Source: Variovorax sp. PCZ-1
GTDB lineage: Bacteria > Pseudomonadota > Gammaproteobacteria > Burkholderiales > Burkholderiaceae_C
Direction of reading: 5' to 3'
Length of the DNA stretch: 64,000 bases
NCBI RefSeq assembly: GCF_018413605.1
Contig: NZ_JAHCDN010000001.1
Coordinates: 1,054,001 to 1,118,000 of the forward strand
Below the pieces are notes generated by a model that saw nothing but the letters and a program-made list of their open reading frames with translations, made no database searches and was not told where the DNA came from. The stretch's first letter is position 1. Each line of letters opens with the position of its first letter. Positions 27,808 to 36,228 of this stretch are shown here, in pieces. The position numbers and the translations under genes were made by a program.

Positions 27808-27821
27808 GTGGTTTTTCTTTC

Positions 27822-28859
27822 TCAGTCGATCTTTGCGCCCGAGTATTTCACGGCCTCGCTCCATTTGCGCGTCTCAGCAGCTTCATACGCAGTGAGCTCG
27901 GCCGCATTCATGAATTTGGCTTGCGCACCCGCGGCAGCAAAGCGCTGGATCACATCGCTTTGCGCCAGAATTTTCGCCGTTGCATCTTGCAGCTTACTCA
28001 AGATAGAGGCAGGCAAGGCTTTGGGTGCATACAGCGCCACCCATCCAGATGTGTCGAAATCTCTGAGGCCAATGTTTGCGCCAGCCTCAGATATTGTCGG
28101 CACGCCAGGCAGGGCATCCAAGCGCTGCAAGCCTGCGATACCTAACGCTTTGACTTTACCGCTGCGAATCTGCGGGCCGCTGGCAGCAATTGAATCAAAC
28201 ATCAGCGGCACTTGCCCGCCGATCACATCTTGCAGCGCCGGCGCTGAGCCGCGATAGGGGATGTGGGTGATGAATGTATTGGTGCGGCTTTTGAGCAGCT
28301 CCATTGCGAGGTGATTTGTTACGCCATTGCCACCTGAGGCGTAATTGAGTTGGCCGGGGCGTTGTCGTGCATAGTTCACTAGCTCGGCCACGTTGTTGAA
28401 TGGTGCGTTTGGATTCGCTACGAGTACGATGCCGACGCTGGCCACATGCGCGATCGGCGTGAAATCCGTTGGCGTGTAAGGCCGCTTGGCATAGAGCAGG
28501 GGTGCGATCACTTGGGTGGATGTGCTGCCTAGCAGAAGCGTGAGCCCGTCAGCAGGTGTTTGCAGCATGCCGGTGCTGGCCAGTACGCCGCCCGCACCGG
28601 GTTTGTTCTCCACCACGAAGCTGCCGCCGAGTTGCGCTTGTAGCCCTTGCGCGAGCGCGCGGGCAAACACATCCGTGCCGCCGCCAGCGGGAAAGCCAAC
28701 GATGATTTTCACAGGCTTGGAGGGATAATCCGTAGCGGTTTGCGCATGCACATTGCGAACTGACGATGCTATGAATACAGGAGCTGCTTGCGCAATAGAT
28801 ACGCCAGCGATCAGGCTTTTTTGTATCAAATTTCTTCTAGAAACTGAGTGTTGAGACAT
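27822..28859 (-). CDS. Bug/TctC family extracytoplasmic binding protein
   Basis: Bug proteins are periplasmic binding proteins for carboxylates, abundant in Burkholderiales. The 345-residue protein has a signal peptide and the hallmark YPSKPVKIIVGFPAGGGTDV (from about residue 45), then NKPGAGGVLAS, FTPIAHVASV and NYASGGNGVTNHLAMELLK. The signal peptide core, SLIAGVSIAQAAPVFIAS, is encoded by an interspersed element. Ligand unknown. It is 14 bp from the CoA-binding gene on the same strand. Confidence 0.92.
   Translation of the reverse strand: MSQHSVSRRNLIQKSLIAGVSIAQAAPVFIASSVRNVHAQTATDYPSKPVKIIVGFPAGGGTDVFARALAQGLQAQLGGSFVVENKPGAGGVLASTGMLQTPADGLTLLLGSTSTQVIAPLLYAKRPYTPTDFTPIAHVASVGIVLVANPNAPFNNVAELVNYARQRPGQLNYASGGNGVTNHLAMELLKSRTNTFITHIPYRGSAPALQDVIGGQVPLMFDSIAASGPQIRSGKVKALGIAGLQRLDALPGVPTISEAGANIGLRDFDTSGWVALYAPKALPASILSKLQDATAKILAQSDVIQRFAAAGAQAKFMNAAELTAYEAAETRKWSEAVKYSGAKID
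28763..28826 (+). repeat. Interspersed element copy 9, in the signal peptide of the Bug protein
   Basis: Plus strand: GATGCTATGAATACAGGAGC, TGCTTGCGCAATAGATACGC, CAGCGATCAGG. The opposite strand encodes IAGVSIAQAAPVFIAS, the hydrophobic part of the Bug protein's signal peptide. Confidence 0.75.
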
Positions 28860-28884
28860 GGTTGGCCTTTCTGTTTCTGAAAGA

Positions 28885-29523
28885 TTAGTCAGACAAAGTT
28901 TTGGGTTTGAAATCACAATGCTGTGACACAGCGCATTTGAAACACAAAGGCTTGCGCGCCATGCACACGTAGCGGCCATGCAAGATGAGCCAATGGTGCG
29001 AATCCACCGCATATGCAGCCGGCACACGCTTCATGAGCTGTATTTCCACTTGCAGCGGATTCTTGCCTGGCGCTAAGCCTGTGCGATTGCTCACGCGAAA
29101 AATGTGCGTATCCACCGCCATCGTGGGTTGACCGAAAGCCACATTGAGCACCACATTCGCCGTTTTGCGGCCTACGCCGGGCAGGGCTTCGAGCGCTTCA
29201 CGCGTGCGCGGCACCATGCCACCGTGTTGCTCCACCAAAATGCGGCATGTCTCCATCAGATGCTTGGCTTTGCTGCGATACAGGCCAATCGTTTTGACAT
29301 AGCTCTCAAGTCCTGCCAAACCCAAGTCAAGAATGGCTTGCGGCGTGTTGGCCACAGGAAAGAGCTTGCGCGTCGCTTTGTTCACACCCACATCGGTGGC
29401 TTGCGCAGAGAGCAACACAGCTGACAGCAGCTCAAACACACTGGTGTATTCCAGCTCGGTGTTAGGCTGTGGATTGGCCGCTTTGAGCGTGGCGAAGAAG
29501 GGTTCGATCTGGTCTTTTTTCAT
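28885..29523 (-). CDS. nth: Endonuclease III
   Basis: Nth is a DNA glycosylase/AP lyase that removes oxidised pyrimidines. The 212-residue protein has the helix-hairpin-helix LEALPGVGRKTANVVLN with the catalytic Lys, the catalytic Asp in MAVDTHIFRVSNR, and the C-terminal 4Fe-4S cluster cysteines (CMARKPLCFKCAVSQHC). Length matches the family. The start ATG overlaps the pcp stop by four bases, so the two genes are translated together. Confidence 0.96.
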   Translation of the reverse strand: MKKDQIEPFFATLKAANPQPNTELEYTSVFELLSAVLLSAQATDVGVNKATRKLFPVANTPQAILDLGLAGLESYVKTIGLYRSKAKHLMETCRILVEQHGGMVPRTREALEALPGVGRKTANVVLNVAFGQPTMAVDTHIFRVSNRTGLAPGKNPLQVEIQLMKRVPAAYAVDSHHWLILHGRYVCMARKPLCFKCAVSQHCDFKPKTLSD

Positions 29524-30203
29524 GGCTTCTTGCTGGGCGCGAGTTTCTCTATCACGCATCGTATCGCAGCATTCATAGAGCCAAGCGACATGCTGGGTGT
29601 CTGAGCTGCACCTGTTAACTTGGCCTGCTCAGGCAGATAGGGTACGTGCACAAAGCCTGCGGGAGTTGCTTGCCCTCGTAGCATATGCATCAGCGAGAAA
29701 AAAACATGATTGCAAACGAAATGGCCTGCAGTGCTGGAAAGCTCCGCGGGAAGGCCTGCTTCAAGCAGAGCATCGCGCATGTCATGAATGGGTAAAGTAC
29801 TGAAGTAAGCGGCAGGTGCAGTTTTGAGGATGGCTTGGCCTGTGCGCAGTACGCCCGCGTTATCGGCAAGCGCAGCCTCATCCCAATTCACCGCGATACG
29901 CTCAATGCTGATGGCACTGCGGCCGCCGGCTTGACCGAGGCAGAGGATAGCCTCAGGCTCGTATTCGCGCATCAGAGTTTTGAGCACGCGCACGGAGCGG
30001 CCAAATTCGCAAGGCAGCACTTCGCCTGCGACTCGCCAGACCCCGATTTTTTGCCCATTCAAAGCCTGGGCTATTGACAAGCTTGGATTGAGCGAAAGTG
30101 CACCCGGATCGTCTCCAAAGGGCTCAAAACCAGTCAGCAAAAGCGTTTTCGATGATTTACGTGAATTTGTCACACGCGTCTTGGGTGGTGGTACTAACGG
30201 CAT
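29520..30203 (-). CDS. pcp: Pyroglutamyl-peptidase I (pyrrolidone-carboxylate peptidase)
   Basis: This cytoplasmic cysteine peptidase removes N-terminal pyroglutamate. The 227-residue protein has LLLTGFEPFGDDPGALSLNPS, the Glu-containing CLGQAGGRSAISIERIAVN, and the catalytic Cys in TAGHFVCNHVFFSLMH; a C-terminal His is expected near FVHVPYLPEQA. The start at MPLVPPPK is chosen; the frame runs 45 codons farther upstream. It is divergent from the small gene at 30329. Confidence 0.88.
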   Translation of the reverse strand: MPLVPPPKTRVTNSRKSSKTLLLTGFEPFGDDPGALSLNPSLSIAQALNGQKIGVWRVAGEVLPCEFGRSVRVLKTLMREYEPEAILCLGQAGGRSAISIERIAVNWDEAALADNAGVLRTGQAILKTAPAAYFSTLPIHDMRDALLEAGLPAELSSTAGHFVCNHVFFSLMHMLRGQATPAGFVHVPYLPEQAKLTGAAQTPSMSLGSMNAAIRCVIEKLAPSKKP

Positions 30204-30328
30204 GTCCTCTATTGAATCACACTTGCGTTGTATCAGCACAGGCATGGCTTGTTTGCTCCAAAAGAGTGAGCAAGCTTGGCAAGTTAAACCACCGATTGAT
30301 CCCACAGGAAAATCTTTAGGAGATAGCG

Positions 30329-30601
30329 ATGATTGCAACGATTCACAAACCTTTGATGGCCAACCCCGCAGCTGCAGGCGTGAGTGCCAGTTTGATGCCT
30401 ACTGAGTTGGGCTATGCCAGCGGTTTGGCTTTGCTCTCGCGTTTTTCTGAGTTGATGGCACACGATGGTTTGACGGTGGACACCCGCCGCATGCAAACCG
30501 ATGCTGCGTATGCCTTTGAACAACTCGCACTCGGCCACACCAGCACCTACACCGCCTTGCGCGAATGCGCGATGCGCGTGTTCGCCTTGTTTCAAGAATA
30601 A
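30329..30601 (+). CDS. Small protein of unknown function
   Basis: A 90-residue soluble-looking protein with no motif I recognise. AGGAG lies eight bases before the ATG, and codon use resembles the neighbours, so it is likely real. The centre holds an amphipathic helix (GLALLSRFSELMAHDG) and a possible second one (DAAYAFEQLALGHTSTYTAL). It stands alone, 60 bp before the metallopeptidase gene on the same strand. Confidence 0.65.
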   Translation: MIATIHKPLMANPAAAGVSASLMPTELGYASGLALLSRFSELMAHDGLTVDTRRMQTDAAYAFEQLALGHTSTYTALRECAMRVFALFQE

Positions 30602-30661
30602 GCTTTTTTCGCTTCTTCCCGCCGGGTGTACGATGATGGTATTCATCATCAGGAGACAGCC

Positions 30662-31561
30662 ATGAAATGGGAAGGCAATCGCCAATCAGACAACGTTGAA
30701 GACCGCCGCAATCAAGCTGGTGGTGGTGGAGGCTTTCGCCTCGGTGGCGGGCGCGGTATGGGCTTGGGTACGATTGTGATTGCGCTCATCGCGGGTTGGA
30801 TCTTTGGCATCAATCCGATGACCGTGCTTGGCATACTCGGCGGTGGTGGTGGCATGAGCGCGCCGCAAGTGCAACAAGCACCCGCACAGCGCCCGCCGAA
30901 AGATGATGCGATGGCCTCGATGGTGGCCACAGTGCTCGCAGACACAGAAGACGTGTGGGGCGAGATGTTCAAGCAAGCTGGTGCGCAGTATCCCGCTCCG
31001 AAGCTCACATTGTTTCGCGGTGCAACGCAAACCGCCTGCGGCGCGGGCCAAGCCGCGATGGGCCCGTTTTACTGTCCGGCAGACCGCAAGGTGTATATCG
31101 ATCTGAGCTTTTACGAAACCATGAAAAACAAGCTGGGCGCGCCCGGCGATTTCGCGCAAGCTTATGTGATCGCGCATGAGGTCGGCCATCATGTGCAAAA
31201 CGTATTAGGCACGAGCGGCAAGGTCGATGCGATGCGCGGCAAGATCAGCGAGCGTGAGCAGAACCAACTCTCCGTGCGCCTCGAATTACAGGCTGATTGC
31301 TATGCTGGTGTGTGGGCGCATCACACCCAGAAGAAATACGCTGCGCAAGGCAAGCAGTGGCTGGAGAAGGGCGATATTGAAGAGGCGATGAATGCTGCCC
31401 AGCAGATTGGCGACGATGCCCTGCAGCAGAAAAGCCAAGGCCGCATCGTGCCCGATAGTTTCACGCATGGCACCAGCCAGCAGCGCATGCGTTGGTTCAA
31501 CCAAGGCATTCAAACTGGCAATATCAAAAGCTGCGATACGTTTAGCGCGAAGCAGCTTTGA
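30662..31561 (+). CDS. Neutral zinc metallopeptidase-like membrane protein (YpfJ/KPN_02809 family)
   Basis: The 299-residue protein starts MKWEGNRQSDNVEDRR, with a Gly-rich stretch (20-35), one membrane segment (IVIALIAGWIFGINPMTVLGI, about 38-58) and a C-terminal domain with zinc motif AHEVGHHVQNVLG (HEXXH) and a downstream Glu-rich ELQADCYAGVWAHH. This layout matches the YpfJ family, predicted membrane-anchored metallopeptidases whose substrate is unknown. The start is 12 codons inside the longest frame and has AGGAG upstream. Confidence 0.93.
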   Translation: MKWEGNRQSDNVEDRRNQAGGGGGFRLGGGRGMGLGTIVIALIAGWIFGINPMTVLGILGGGGGMSAPQVQQAPAQRPPKDDAMASMVATVLADTEDVWGEMFKQAGAQYPAPKLTLFRGATQTACGAGQAAMGPFYCPADRKVYIDLSFYETMKNKLGAPGDFAQAYVIAHEVGHHVQNVLGTSGKVDAMRGKISEREQNQLSVRLELQADCYAGVWAHHTQKKYAAQGKQWLEKGDIEEAMNAAQQIGDDALQQKSQGRIVPDSFTHGTSQQRMRWFNQGIQTGNIKSCDTFSAKQL

Positions 31562-31567
31562 TTGGAC

Positions 31568-32266
31568 ATGAAAGCACTTCGCCTACTCGCTCAGATGGCC
31601 TTTTTTGGCATGTTTTTTATGCCTTTTATGGCTATCGCCGGCATAGAACCTGCGCAGAGTGCTCCTAAAATAATAGTATCTCAGGTGCAGCTCCAGGCTC
31701 AGAGCAACCCAGCTGTGCTGCCTCTGCGCAATCTGCAAATAGAAATTCGCCAGATCGGAAACGAAGCAACTCAGCGCAGCAGTGTGGACGCGCAAGGCCG
31801 CGTGATTTTGCAGCCCGGAAATTCTCGCGGCGCGGTGAGTGCAGGCATCGATCAAAGCCGCAGCACCCAAGGCCGCAGCTTGCAGCAGCAAGCCTTGGTG
31901 CTCAATGGTCGCAGTGTGAGCTTTTCCTTGGGGCAAACCGTGCCGCTTCGCGTTGTGCAAGTCTTGATCTACAAAGATACGGTGAATCTGGTGCCCAGTT
32001 CAGTGTTGATTGATCGCAACAGCGGATTCAGCGCCCGCCCGCTTTGGTATGGCGATGATGTGGCTGAAGTTGAAATCAGCACAGCGCTTGCGCAGGGCGT
32101 GCGGGAATCCAAGGTGTCAACGACCTTGCCCGTTCAGCTGGGTGAATGGATCACGATTGCGCAAACGGAAGATGCGCAAAACAGCTCTACCAGCAGCATC
32201 CTATCGCGCAGCAGCGAAAGCTCGCAGAGCAGTTTGCGGGTAGAGATGCGCTTGACGGTGAAGTAG
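31568..32266 (+). CDS. Exported protein of unknown function with repeat-derived N-terminus
   Basis: A 232-residue protein with a signal peptide (LLAQMAFFGMFFMPFMAIAG), the end of which, AIAGIEPAQSAPKIIV, is encoded by an interspersed element. The mature part is Gln/Ser-rich and beta-strand-like (VSFSLGQTVPLRVVQVLIY, GEWITIAQTED), similar in texture to envelope or secretin-associated proteins, but I do not recognise a family. The start ATG follows the metallopeptidase stop by six bases; a TTG two codons upstream is also in frame. Likely co-transcribed with the metallopeptidase. Confidence 0.75.
   Translation: MKALRLLAQMAFFGMFFMPFMAIAGIEPAQSAPKIIVSQVQLQAQSNPAVLPLRNLQIEIRQIGNEATQRSSVDAQGRVILQPGNSRGAVSAGIDQSRSTQGRSLQQQALVLNGRSVSFSLGQTVPLRVVQVLIYKDTVNLVPSSVLIDRNSGFSARPLWYGDDVAEVEISTALAQGVRESKVSTTLPVQLGEWITIAQTEDAQNSSTSSILSRSSESSQSSLRVEMRLTVK
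31610..31680 (-). repeat. Interspersed element copy 10, in a signal peptide
   Basis: Plus strand: GGCTATCGCCGGCATAGAAC, CTGCGCAGAGTGCTCCTAAA. Read in the same frame as in tilS and cobU, giving AGIEPAQSAPKIIV around the expected cleavage site. Confidence 0.85.
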
Positions 32267-32764
32267 CTAGAGCCACTTCTGCATGAAGGTGGCAGTGCCT
32301 GCTTTTGGGTCAAGTGCGTAGGGTGCGAAGCCGAAGCGTTCGTAGCTTTTCATGGCCACTGTATTGCCAGTGAGTACTTCTAGCGTGATCTTGCAGGCTT
32401 TGCGTGCTTGAGCTTCTTGCTGCACAGCTTGCATCAGCATTTGCGCCACGCCTTGGCCGCGCCAGTCAATGTGAACCACGATGTCGTGAATGTTGATGAG
32501 AGGCGCGGCTTTGAAGGTGCTGTAGCCTTCGAAACAGTTGGCTAGGCCTGCGGACTGCTCGCCTTGCGGTGTTTGCGCCCAAGCGATGATGCTGAAGGCG
32601 AAAGGGCGCTTGGAGAGATCGTCGCACAGGCGCTCCAGTGCCTCGGGTGCTATCGGCGTGCCGCCACCCATGGGGTCGGTGGCGTAGTGGTTGAGCAAAG
32701 CAGTTAATGCAGCGCGGTCTGTTGGTTTGGTGTAGTCAACACGACGCGTGGAGAACTGCATCAT
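32267..32764 (-). CDS. GNAT family N-acetyltransferase
   Basis: A 165-residue GNAT protein: the acetyl-CoA pyrophosphate-binding loop is [18 protein letters not shown] (about 95-112), preceded by the beta-strand INIHDIVV and followed by [21 protein letters not shown]. The substrate is unknown. Its start overlaps the gcvP stop by four bases, so it is probably the last gene of the glycine cleavage operon and may be under the glycine riboswitch. Confidence 0.87.
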   Translation of the reverse strand: MMQFSTRRVDYTKPTDRAALTALLNHYATDPMGGGTPIAPEALERLCDDLSKRPFAFSIIAWAQTPQGEQSAGLANCFEGYSTFKAAPLINIHDIVVHIDWRGQGVAQMLMQAVQQEAQARKACKITLEVLTGNTVAMKSYERFGFAPYALDPKAGTATFMQKWL

Positions 32765-35676
32765 GCGTAGTCGCTCACTGGAATGCAGCTGCAGGCCAAG
32801 TTGCGGTCGCCATAGACGTTATCGAGCCTGCCCACGGGAGCCCAGTATTTGCTGTGTTGCTTGGCACTCAATGTGGCACTCGCCACTGAGCGAGGATAGG
32901 CATGCTTCCACTCATCGCTGCTCACGGCTTGCGCAGTGTGCGGGGCATTTTTCAATGGATTATCGTCTTGCGGCCATGCACCTTTTTCGATTTGGGCGAT
33001 CTCGGCGCGGATGGCGATCATGGCGTTGATGAAGCGGTCAATCTCGGCGAGGTCTTCGCTCTCGGTGGGCTCGACCATCAGCGTACCGGCGACAGGGAAG
33101 CTGAGGGTGGGGGCGTGGAAACCGTAGTCAATGAGGCGCTTGGCCACATCTTCAGCGGTCACGCCGCAGCTGTCTTTGATCGGGCGCAAATCTAAGATGC
33201 ATTCGTGCGCCACATGGCCTTGTTCGCTGGCATAGAGCGTAGGGAAGTGACCTTTGAGTTTTGCGCTGATGTAGTTGGCGCTGAGGATGGATACTTCAGT
33301 CGCATCTTTCAAGCCTTCTGCGCCCATCATGCGGCAATACATCCAGCTGATGGGTAGCACAGCGGCATTGCCCAATGGCGCTGCGCTCACCGCACCCACG
33401 CCTTGCGTTTTGATGCCGCCCGTTTCATGGCCGGGCAGGAAAGGCACGAGATCTTCCACCACGCAGACGGGACCCACGCCGGGGCCGCCACCGCCGTGGG
33501 GAATGCAGAAGGTTTTGTGAAGGTTCAGGTGCGATACATCGCCGCCGAATTCGCCGGGCGCGGCCACGCCCACGAGCGCGTTCATGTTCGCACCATCCAC
33601 ATACACGCGGCCACCGTGCTCGTGCACGAGCGCGCAGAGTTCTTTCACGCTGGTTTCAAACACGCCGTGCGTCGATGGATAAGTGATCATCACCGCTGCG
33701 AGGTTTGCGCTGTGTTGCTCGCATTTGGCTTTCATATCGACCATATCGACGTTGCCTTGACTATCGCAGGCCACGACGACGACTTGCATGCCGACCATTT
33801 GCGCGCTGGCAGGGTTCGTGCCGTGAGCGCTGGCGGGAATCAAGCAAATCTTACGATGGCCTTGGCCGCGAGCTTCTTGCCAAGCGTTGATCACGAGCAG
33901 GCCGGCGTATTCGCCTTGCGAGCCGGCATTGGGCTGCAAGCTGATGCCGCTGTAGCCTGTGGCTTGGCAAAGCCATTCGCGCAGTTGTTCATCGAGAAGT
34001 CTGTAGCCTTCGCGCTGATCGGCAGGGCTGAAGGGGTGAATGTTTGCAAACTCAGGCCATGTGATCGGGATCATCTCGCTTGTGGCGTTGAGCTTCATGG
34101 TGCATGAGCCCAGCGGGATCATGGTGCGATCCAGCGCCAAATCCTTGTCGCTCAAGCTGCGGATATAACGCAGCATCGCCGTTTCACTGTGATGCGTGTT
34201 GAACACGGGATGCGTGAGGAATTCACTAGTGCGACGCAGTGAATGCGGGATCAAAGGCTCGATGCCTTTTTCAAATTGAGCGAAGTTTGGAATGGCTTTT
34301 CCATTCGAGAAAATACCCCAGATCAGTTCAATATCAGCGCGAGTCGTTGTCTCGTCCAAACTCATGATGATGTATTCATCCCATGCTTTTCGCAGGTTCA
34401 CGCCCATGGATACTGCGCGAGCAGCTATCGAATCCGTAGCATCCTTGGTGTGCAGGCAAAGCGTGTCGAAGCCGCTGCTGTGCGTGCCGAGCTCTAAGCC
34501 CATTTGCTCCAAGCCTTTGGCAAGGATGGCGGTGTAGCTTGCTACGCGCTGCGCAATACGCTTCAAACCCACGGGGCCGTGATACACGGCGTACATACTT
34601 GCGACGACTGCGGGCAACACTTGCGCCGTACAAATATTGGAAGTCGCTTTCTCGCGGCGAATGTGTTGCTCGCGCGTTTGCAACGCGAGGCGATAGGCCG
34701 GATTGCCATGCGAATCTACGCTCACGCCCACCAAGCGGCCAGGCATGGAGCGCTTGAAATCGTCTTTGCAAGCGAGGAAAGCGGCATGAGGTCCGCCATT
34801 GCAAAGCGGCATACCAAAGCGCTGCGTGGAGCCCACTACGATGTCTGCAGCGCCTGATGCATCACCATTGCCCCATTGGCCGGGAGGATTGAGTAAGGTG
34901 AGCGCGAGCAAATCAGTCGCCACGATATAAGCCGCGCCTTTGGCATGCGCCGTTTTCACATCATTGCCTTCTTCACCGAGGCGGCCACTGGTGGATGGGT
35001 ATTGCTCCAGCACGGCGAAGTAATCATCGCCTGCAATAAGTGCATCCCACTCTTCTTGCGATTGCGCCGTTTTGATTTCAATGCCCAGCGGCTTGGCGCG
35101 TGTTTGCATCACCTCAATCGTTTGCGGATGCGCATCACCTGCCACGATACAAACATTGCCTTTGGCTTTCACGCTGCGCTTGGCAAGCGTCATGGCTTCG
35201 GCTGCAGCCGTGGCTTCATCGAGCATCGAAGCGTTCGCAATCGGCATGGCGGTGAGGTCGCACACCATGGTTTGGAAGTTGATCAACGCTTCCATACGGC
35301 CTTGCGAAATCTCAGCTTGGTAGGGTGTGTAGGCGGTGTACCAAGCGGGGTTCTCCAAGATGTTGCGCAAGATCACGCCAGGTGTGTGACAAGCGTAGTA
35401 GCCTTGGCCGATGAAGTTTTTCATCAGCTTGTTCTTGCTGGCAATCGCTTTCATTTCAGCCAGCGCTGCGGCCTCGGTGATCGGCGCAGGAAGCTTCATC
35501 GCATTCGCGCGCTTGATTGAATCAGGCACGATGGCTTCGATGAGGGCGCGGCGCGAAGCCGCACCAATCACGCTGAGCATGTGCTGCTCATCGCCTTCCC
35601 AAGGGCCAATATGGCGCGCTTGGAATTCAGCGTGGTTTTCAAGTTCACTCAAAGGGGCGGCGGATTGCATCAACAT
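32761..35676 (-). CDS. gcvP: Glycine dehydrogenase (decarboxylating), P-protein
   Basis: The P-protein decarboxylates glycine with PLP and passes aminomethyl to lipoyl-GcvH. The 971-residue fused form begins near [16 protein letters not shown]. The N-terminal half has [19 protein letters not shown]-type sequence ([14 protein letters not shown]), the C-terminal half carries the PLP lysine in [19 protein letters not shown] and [12 protein letters not shown]-like [12 protein letters not shown]. Size matches single-chain P-proteins. The start is set at MLMQSAAP. A 135-bp gap with a large hairpin separates it from gcvH. Confidence 0.97.
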   Translation of the reverse strand: MLMQSAAPLSELENHAEFQARHIGPWEGDEQHMLSVIGAASRRALIEAIVPDSIKRANAMKLPAPITEAAALAEMKAIASKNKLMKNFIGQGYYACHTPGVILRNILENPAWYTAYTPYQAEISQGRMEALINFQTMVCDLTAMPIANASMLDEATAAAEAMTLAKRSVKAKGNVCIVAGDAHPQTIEVMQTRAKPLGIEIKTAQSQEEWDALIAGDDYFAVLEQYPSTSGRLGEEGNDVKTAHAKGAAYIVATDLLALTLLNPPGQWGNGDASGAADIVVGSTQRFGMPLCNGGPHAAFLACKDDFKRSMPGRLVGVSVDSHGNPAYRLALQTREQHIRREKATSNICTAQVLPAVVASMYAVYHGPVGLKRIAQRVASYTAILAKGLEQMGLELGTHSSGFDTLCLHTKDATDSIAARAVSMGVNLRKAWDEYIIMSLDETTTRADIELIWGIFSNGKAIPNFAQFEKGIEPLIPHSLRRTSEFLTHPVFNTHHSETAMLRYIRSLSDKDLALDRTMIPLGSCTMKLNATSEMIPITWPEFANIHPFSPADQREGYRLLDEQLREWLCQATGYSGISLQPNAGSQGEYAGLLVINAWQEARGQGHRKICLIPASAHGTNPASAQMVGMQVVVVACDSQGNVDMVDMKAKCEQHSANLAAVMITYPSTHGVFETSVKELCALVHEHGGRVYVDGANMNALVGVAAPGEFGGDVSHLNLHKTFCIPHGGGGPGVGPVCVVEDLVPFLPGHETGGIKTQGVGAVSAAPLGNAAVLPISWMYCRMMGAEGLKDATEVSILSANYISAKLKGHFPTLYASEQGHVAHECILDLRPIKDSCGVTAEDVAKRLIDYGFHAPTLSFPVAGTLMVEPTESEDLAEIDRFINAMIAIRAEIAQIEKGAWPQDDNPLKNAPHTAQAVSSDEWKHAYPRSVASATLSAKQHSKYWAPVGRLDNVYGDRNLACSCIPVSDYA

Positions 35677-35699
35677 GATTGTTTGCTCGGGAAAAATTG

Positions 35700-35793
35700 A
35701 ACGCAAAAGACGCAAAAACTACGCAAAAGTCGCAGAAGAAGAATACAAAAATATTTTTTGCGTCTTCTGCGCAGTTTTTGCGTCTTTTGCGTT
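35700..35793. repeat. Large inverted repeat between gcvH and gcvP
   Basis: The first 21 bases (35700-35720) and the last 21 (35773-35793) are perfect reverse complements, built of the unit ACGCAAAAG repeated with small changes; inner parts pair partly, with an AT-rich loop (TACAAAAATATTTT). In RNA it makes a long hairpin inside the gcv transcript, possibly a processing or differential-expression site. The unit resembles a CGCAAAGACGC-type repeat seen in many proteobacteria. Confidence 0.8.
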
Positions 35794-35811
35794 CTGTTGG
35801 TTGAGTTGAAA

Positions 35812-36183
35812 TTAAGCGTTTTTCTCGAACGCCGTGTAAGCCGTCTCATCCATCAGCGAAGCCAATTGGCCAGCGTCAGAAAGTTTGACCTTGAAGAACC
35901 AGCCTGCGCCCAGCGGATCGGAGTTCGCGAGTGCAGGATCAGCGCGTAAAGCTTCGTTTACCTCAGTCACCGTGCCGCTCACTGGCATGTACACATCCGC
36001 CGCAGCCTTCACGCTTTCGACCACGCCTGCCACGTCTTTTTGCGCATAGGCCTTGCCCACTTCAGGCAAATCCACAAACACCACATCGCCCAGCGCGTCT
36101 TGCGCATGGTGCGTGATGCCCACGATGGCCGTGTCGCCATCCACATTGAGCCATTCGTGGTCTTCGGTGTATTTCATCGTCAT
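35812..36183 (-). CDS. gcvH: Glycine cleavage system H protein
   Basis: GcvH carries the lipoyl arm that shuttles between the P, T and L proteins. The 123-residue protein starts MTMKYTEDHEW with AGGAG eight bases upstream, contains the lipoyl lysine Lys59 in GVVESVKAAADVYMPVSG, and ends typically (GAGWFFKVKL near the C-terminus). It lies between gcvT and gcvP, with part of a GGGGTCAG repeat between gcvT and its start. Confidence 0.96.
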   Translation of the reverse strand: MTMKYTEDHEWLNVDGDTAIVGITHHAQDALGDVVFVDLPEVGKAYAQKDVAGVVESVKAAADVYMPVSGTVTEVNEALRADPALANSDPLGAGWFFKVKLSDAGQLASLMDETAYTAFEKNA

Positions 36184-36201
36184 AGCTTTTTCTCCTAAAT
36201 T

Positions 36202-36228
36202 AAATGGGGTCAGATCACAATTAAATTC
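36202..36228. repeat. Half copy of the GGGGTCAG repeat
   Basis: AAATGGGGTCAGATCACAAT followed by TAAATTC matches one arm of the palindrome at 10127-10206. It occupies the short gap between gcvT and gcvH. Confidence 0.55.

Noticed and set aside
33900-33935. GCCGGCGTATTCGCC in gcvP, like the element's core
   Set aside because: It encodes the conserved QGEYAGLLV segment of P-protein and lacks the rest of the element.
34405-34450. A stretch in gcvP (TACTGCGCGAGCAGCTATCG, then AATCCGTAGCA) resembling the interspersed element
   Set aside because: The P-protein alignment I can recall needs no insertion here (same residue count between FDTLC and LDETTT), and the GCCGGC block is missing. Likely chance, or a very degraded copy.
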